Shown: piece after piece, positions 61,572 to 64,000 of the stretch
How the letters are laid out: every line of letters begins with the position of its first letter
Position numbering within the stretch: the stretch's first letter is position 1
Source: Bolinopsis microptera
Taxonomy: Eukaryota; Ctenophora; Tentaculata; Lobata; Bolinopsidae
Assembly (NCBI RefSeq): GCF_026151205.1
Contig: NC_087080.1
Coordinates: 3,453,096-3,517,095 of the forward strand
Length of the DNA: 64,000 bases
Reading direction: 5' to 3'
Notes under the pieces: model-generated
The model's input: the letters and a program-made list of their open reading frames with translations, nothing else
What the model was told of the DNA's origin: nothing
The model's database searches: none
Position numbers and translations under genes: made by a program

Positions 61572-61785
61572 TACAAAGCCGGACCCCAAACTTAGTGTCC
61601 GTTGTTCAGTCATGCTCTTAGTCCTATTTGATCCATTTTTGGTCCAATTATGCAAAATCACCTCAACATACCCAGATTTTAGGCTCTATCAAAATATTCA
61701 TACTACTGTACTTGACCCATTTATGGGCTGAAATCCAGTGATAGTCCGCTGAGGGGCACCTTGGGGGGGGGGGGGGGTGCGCCAA
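61572..61785. repeat. Dispersed repeat with poly-G, copy 2
   Basis: Word order as at 24500-24700: GGACCCCAAACTTAGTGTCC, TTTTTGGTCCAATTATGCAA, ACCCAGATTTTAGGCTC and TACTGTACTTGACCCATTTA, with a run of about 14 G at 61764-61778. Confidence 0.6.
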
Positions 61786-62009
61786 ATTGGTATTTCAATG
61801 TGGGACAATTGTGAAAGAATTAACCAAAGTATATTTTGTACATTTTTTAGAGATTTTACCGGCGTATCCTTTAAAATCACGTAGTTTGTCCAATTTTACT
61901 TTTCTAATTTAAGAGGGGAGAGGGGGGGGACGTTAAGCTACTGTAATGAAATTTATTAGTAAATTTATTTCCTGCGCAAGCGTTTATCAAAAACTTGTAA
62001 TTGTGCACC

Positions 62010-62136
62010 TCGCTGTAACTATGGTAACTAGTAGTGTAACTATGGTAACTTGTAATTGTACACCTATGGTAACTAGTATTTTATCTAGGGTAACTTGTAA
62101 AGTTGTAATTGTGCACCTATGGTAACTAGTAGTGTA
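62010..62136. repeat. Array of CTATGGTAACTAGTAGTGTA-type units
   Basis: About six degenerate copies of (G)TAACTATGGTAACTAGTAG, mixed with TTGTAATTGTGCACC. Same motif as the arrays at 17943 and 63866. Confidence 0.8.
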
Positions 62137-62151
62137 TATATATATATATAT

Positions 62152-62201
62152 GAACGACCTCCTAGTAGTTACTATATATAGTAACTACTAGGAGGTCGTT
62201 C
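62152..62201. repeat. Perfect 50-bp palindrome
   Basis: GAACGACCTCCTAGTAGTTA CTATA is followed directly by its exact reverse complement, with no loop. It lies just after a TATATA run and overlaps the left end of the C-rich MITE. Confidence 0.98.
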
Positions 62202-62363
62202 ACAAATTACGAAATCATTTTTTGGAACATTCCCCCCCCCCCCCCCCCCCCCTTCTCTCCGTAATCAGTTTTATACATAGCTATTTTGTCAAAATTACAC
62301 TAGCGTAATCATTCGGAAACCCCCCTCCCCCTCGGCTGATAACGTAATATGTGAATGACCCCC
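62191..62363. mobile_element. C-rich MITE-like element
   Basis: Left end GGAGGTCGTTCACAAATTAC GAAATC and right end GATAACGTAATATGTGAATG ACCCCC are inverted relatives. A run of about 21 C (62232-62252) lies inside. The family is shared with 55040-55165. Confidence 0.55.
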
Positions 62364-62417
62364 AGGTAAGTCAACTTCCAATAAACTGTTCGATATTTGC
62401 AGCTAAAAAAGGAAACA

Positions 62418-62627
62418 ATGAGGTGGACAATTTTGCTAGCGTGCATGCTTGGACTAGTCGCCGGTGGGTGCCCGCTCGCCAAGATGTCTAAAGCAGAGAG
62501 AGCTGAACACAAACGAAAGATGGAAGTCTGGATAGAGAATTTACGGAAAGCTAATCTCGCCAAATTAGACCCTAAAGATAATCCCGAAAGTGATGAATAC
62601 GTCTCGCCTGGACCTCTTACCCCTGGG
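62418..62627 (+). CDS. Putative small secreted protein, first coding exon
   Basis: Acceptor TTTGCAG at 62396-62402, ATG at 62418, donor GGG|GTAAGT at 62628. Seventy residues: signal peptide MRWTILLACMLGLVAGG, then CPLAKMSKAERAEHKRKMEV, WIENLRKANLAKL and an acidic tail DPKDNPESDEYVSPGPLTPG. Highly charged and helical after the signal, with one Cys after the likely cleavage site. No family recognised; a venom, matrix or peptide precursor are all possible. The frame continues past the donor into a (GA)n tract, which I take as intron. No later exon could be identified. Confidence 0.55.
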
Positions 62628-62638
62628 GTAAGTTTGAC

Positions 62639-62867
<229 letters not shown>

Positions 62868-62868
<1 letters not shown>

Positions 62869-62905
62869 TTGCACCAGGGGCTGTTACCACCGCCCCTGGT
62901 GCAAT
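62868..62905. repeat. Short hairpin: 14-bp perfect arms, 10-base loop
   Basis: ATTGCACCAGGGGC and GCCCCTGGTGCAAT surround TGTTACCACC, directly at the end of the (GA)n tract. Confidence 0.9.
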
Positions 62906-63201
62906 CCCAGCGGGTTTAAGATAGAGGGACAGTGACTTCCAGGGGCGGTCGTGGCCTGCTATCAGCTATGTGCAACTCGTCGTAGTGTAACTATGGTAAT
63001 ACGTCGTAGTGTGCGTGCGTTGTTCCTGGTGTTTAACGGGATCGTCAAACAGTTGTCTGGATGGCTAAGAGGAAATTGTATCTGGGGCCCTCGCTTATAT
63101 GTTTATATTTCGAATCACAGTATCCAACTTCTGAAAATGTCCCTATTTTGGAACCGTCCATGAATTATATTTCCCAGTGTGAATTCTAGGTGATTCCGAC
63201 C

Positions 63202-63314
63202 TGCAACGTCACTGCAACGTCACTGCAACGTCACTGCAACGTCACTGCAACGTCACTGCAACGTCACTGCAACGTCACTGCAACGTCACTGCAACGTCAC
63301 TGCAACGTCACTGC
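63202..63314. repeat. 11-bp tandem array
   Basis: Ten perfect copies of CTGCAACGTCA, followed by CTGCAGACCG. Confidence 0.97.
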
Positions 63315-63429
63315 AGACCGCTCCTCTAATTCTCCTCTAATTGTTCTTTTGAATTTCCTATCGAAAACCGAATCCTGGGGTAATACGAGACATCAAGACA
63401 TGTTACCCTGTGAGCGTGTTGAATCCTGG

Positions 63430-63640
63430 GGTTATGAGGTGAACTACCAACTTCTTTGTACGGTCATATCACATGATCGAGGCTGTTTTCACCAATATCT
63501 CGTCTGGGGAGCATTTTAACCCTATGTCGTTGAGGGTTATTCGGAATCAGCGCCCGAAAATACATCGATTTAGACTGATTTCAACTGTCTGGGGCCCTTT
63601 TAGAAAAATCTCACAGATCGAGTGTAGAGTGATTTAGCAC
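63430..63640 (+). repeat. Dispersed repeat family, copy C
   Basis: See 50060-50310. Shares GTCATATCACATGATCGAGG, CACCAATATCTCGTC, GGGAGCATTTTAACCCTATG, ATTCGGAATCAGCGCCCG, TTTCAACTGTCTGGGGCCCTT and GTGATTTAGCAC. Confidence 0.85.
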
Positions 63641-63800
63641 ACTCGTAGAGTGATTTAGCACGCTCGTAGAGTGATTTAGCACGCTCGTAGAGTGATTTAG
63701 CACGCTCGTAGAGTGATTTAGCACGCTCGTAGAGTGATTAAGATTTAGCACGCTCGTAGAGTGATTTAGCACGCTCGTAGAGTGATTTAGCACGCTAGTA
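63623..63800. repeat. 21-bp tandem array seeded from the dispersed repeat
   Basis: Eight copies of GTAGAGTGATTTAGCACGCT C; one copy has an 8-bp insertion (TAAGATTT). The unit equals the end of the dispersed repeat, where copy B has it once (GTAGAATGATTTAGCACGGT). Confidence 0.95.
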
Positions 63801-63865
63801 GAAAACCCACATTGTACCTCCCGTTGGAGCCAGCCACCCCACTACACACACCGCGTGAGAGTTAC

Positions 63866-64000
63866 TATGGTAACTAGTAGTGTAACTATGGTAACTAGTG
63901 GTGTAACTATGGTAACTAGTAGTGTAACTATGGTAACTAGTGGTGTAACTATGGTAACTAGTGGTGTAACTATGGTAACTAGTGGTGTAACTATGGTAAC
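63866..64000. repeat. 20/21-bp array of GTAACTATGGTAACTAGTGGT units, open at window end
   Basis: Seven copies running off the window, each with GTAACTATGGTAAC. Confidence 0.95.

Overview
This window is animal nuclear DNA: AT-rich, intron-rich and dense in repeats. It has GT-AG introns, tRNA-derived SINE sequence, APE-type non-LTR retrotransposons, hAT, Harbinger and Tc1/pogo-like MITEs, and very many minisatellites and microsatellites. Gene structure and retroelement style suggest a marine invertebrate. A cnidarian is my best guess, but no species can be assigned from the sequence alone.

The backbone is one multi-exon plus-strand gene, a calcium-activated NADPH oxidase of the NOX5 family (ATG at 15350, stop at 49049). 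I could join 22 coding exons by eye; every junction keeps splice phase and the model gives about 1061 residues. It encodes an enlarged EF-hand domain built from repeated two-exon modules, a six-helix ferric-reductase core with two H-X13-H heme pairs, and FAD and NADPH lobes ending in CGSP and a terminal Phe. Two further exons upstream (11131-11332, 12219-12351) end in the same phase as exon 1 and may be alternative first exons.

The introns hold other loci. Intron 3 (18883-30237) contains two intact, intronless 588-residue type II glycosyltransferase genes (GT12-like) in inverted orientation, on the arms of a large imperfect palindrome whose centre holds a SINE and a hAT remnant with a BED finger. 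Intron 5 holds (CAGGGT)26 and a 400-bp (TTCG)n tract ending about 40 bp before exon 6. Intron 8 (34090-42950) holds a nearly complete LINE (ORF1 with an SGNH/esterase domain, ORF2 with endonuclease and reverse transcriptase, overlapping at ATGAGTAA) and a 1.1-kb non-autonomous hAT element with a perfect 8-bp target duplication. Intron 13 holds the 3-prime end of a second LINE.

Upstream (1-15 kb) is mostly decayed repeats and MITEs. Downstream (49-64 kb) is repeat-rich: a 14-bp satellite-like array, a 3-kb foldback structure whose long inverted arms are 26-bp tandem repeats, a 437-bp tandem repeat carrying consensus RFX X-boxes, a minus-strand FLYWCH zinc-finger ORF, one exon of a putative small secreted protein, a perfect 50-bp palindrome, and several short tandem arrays up to the window end.
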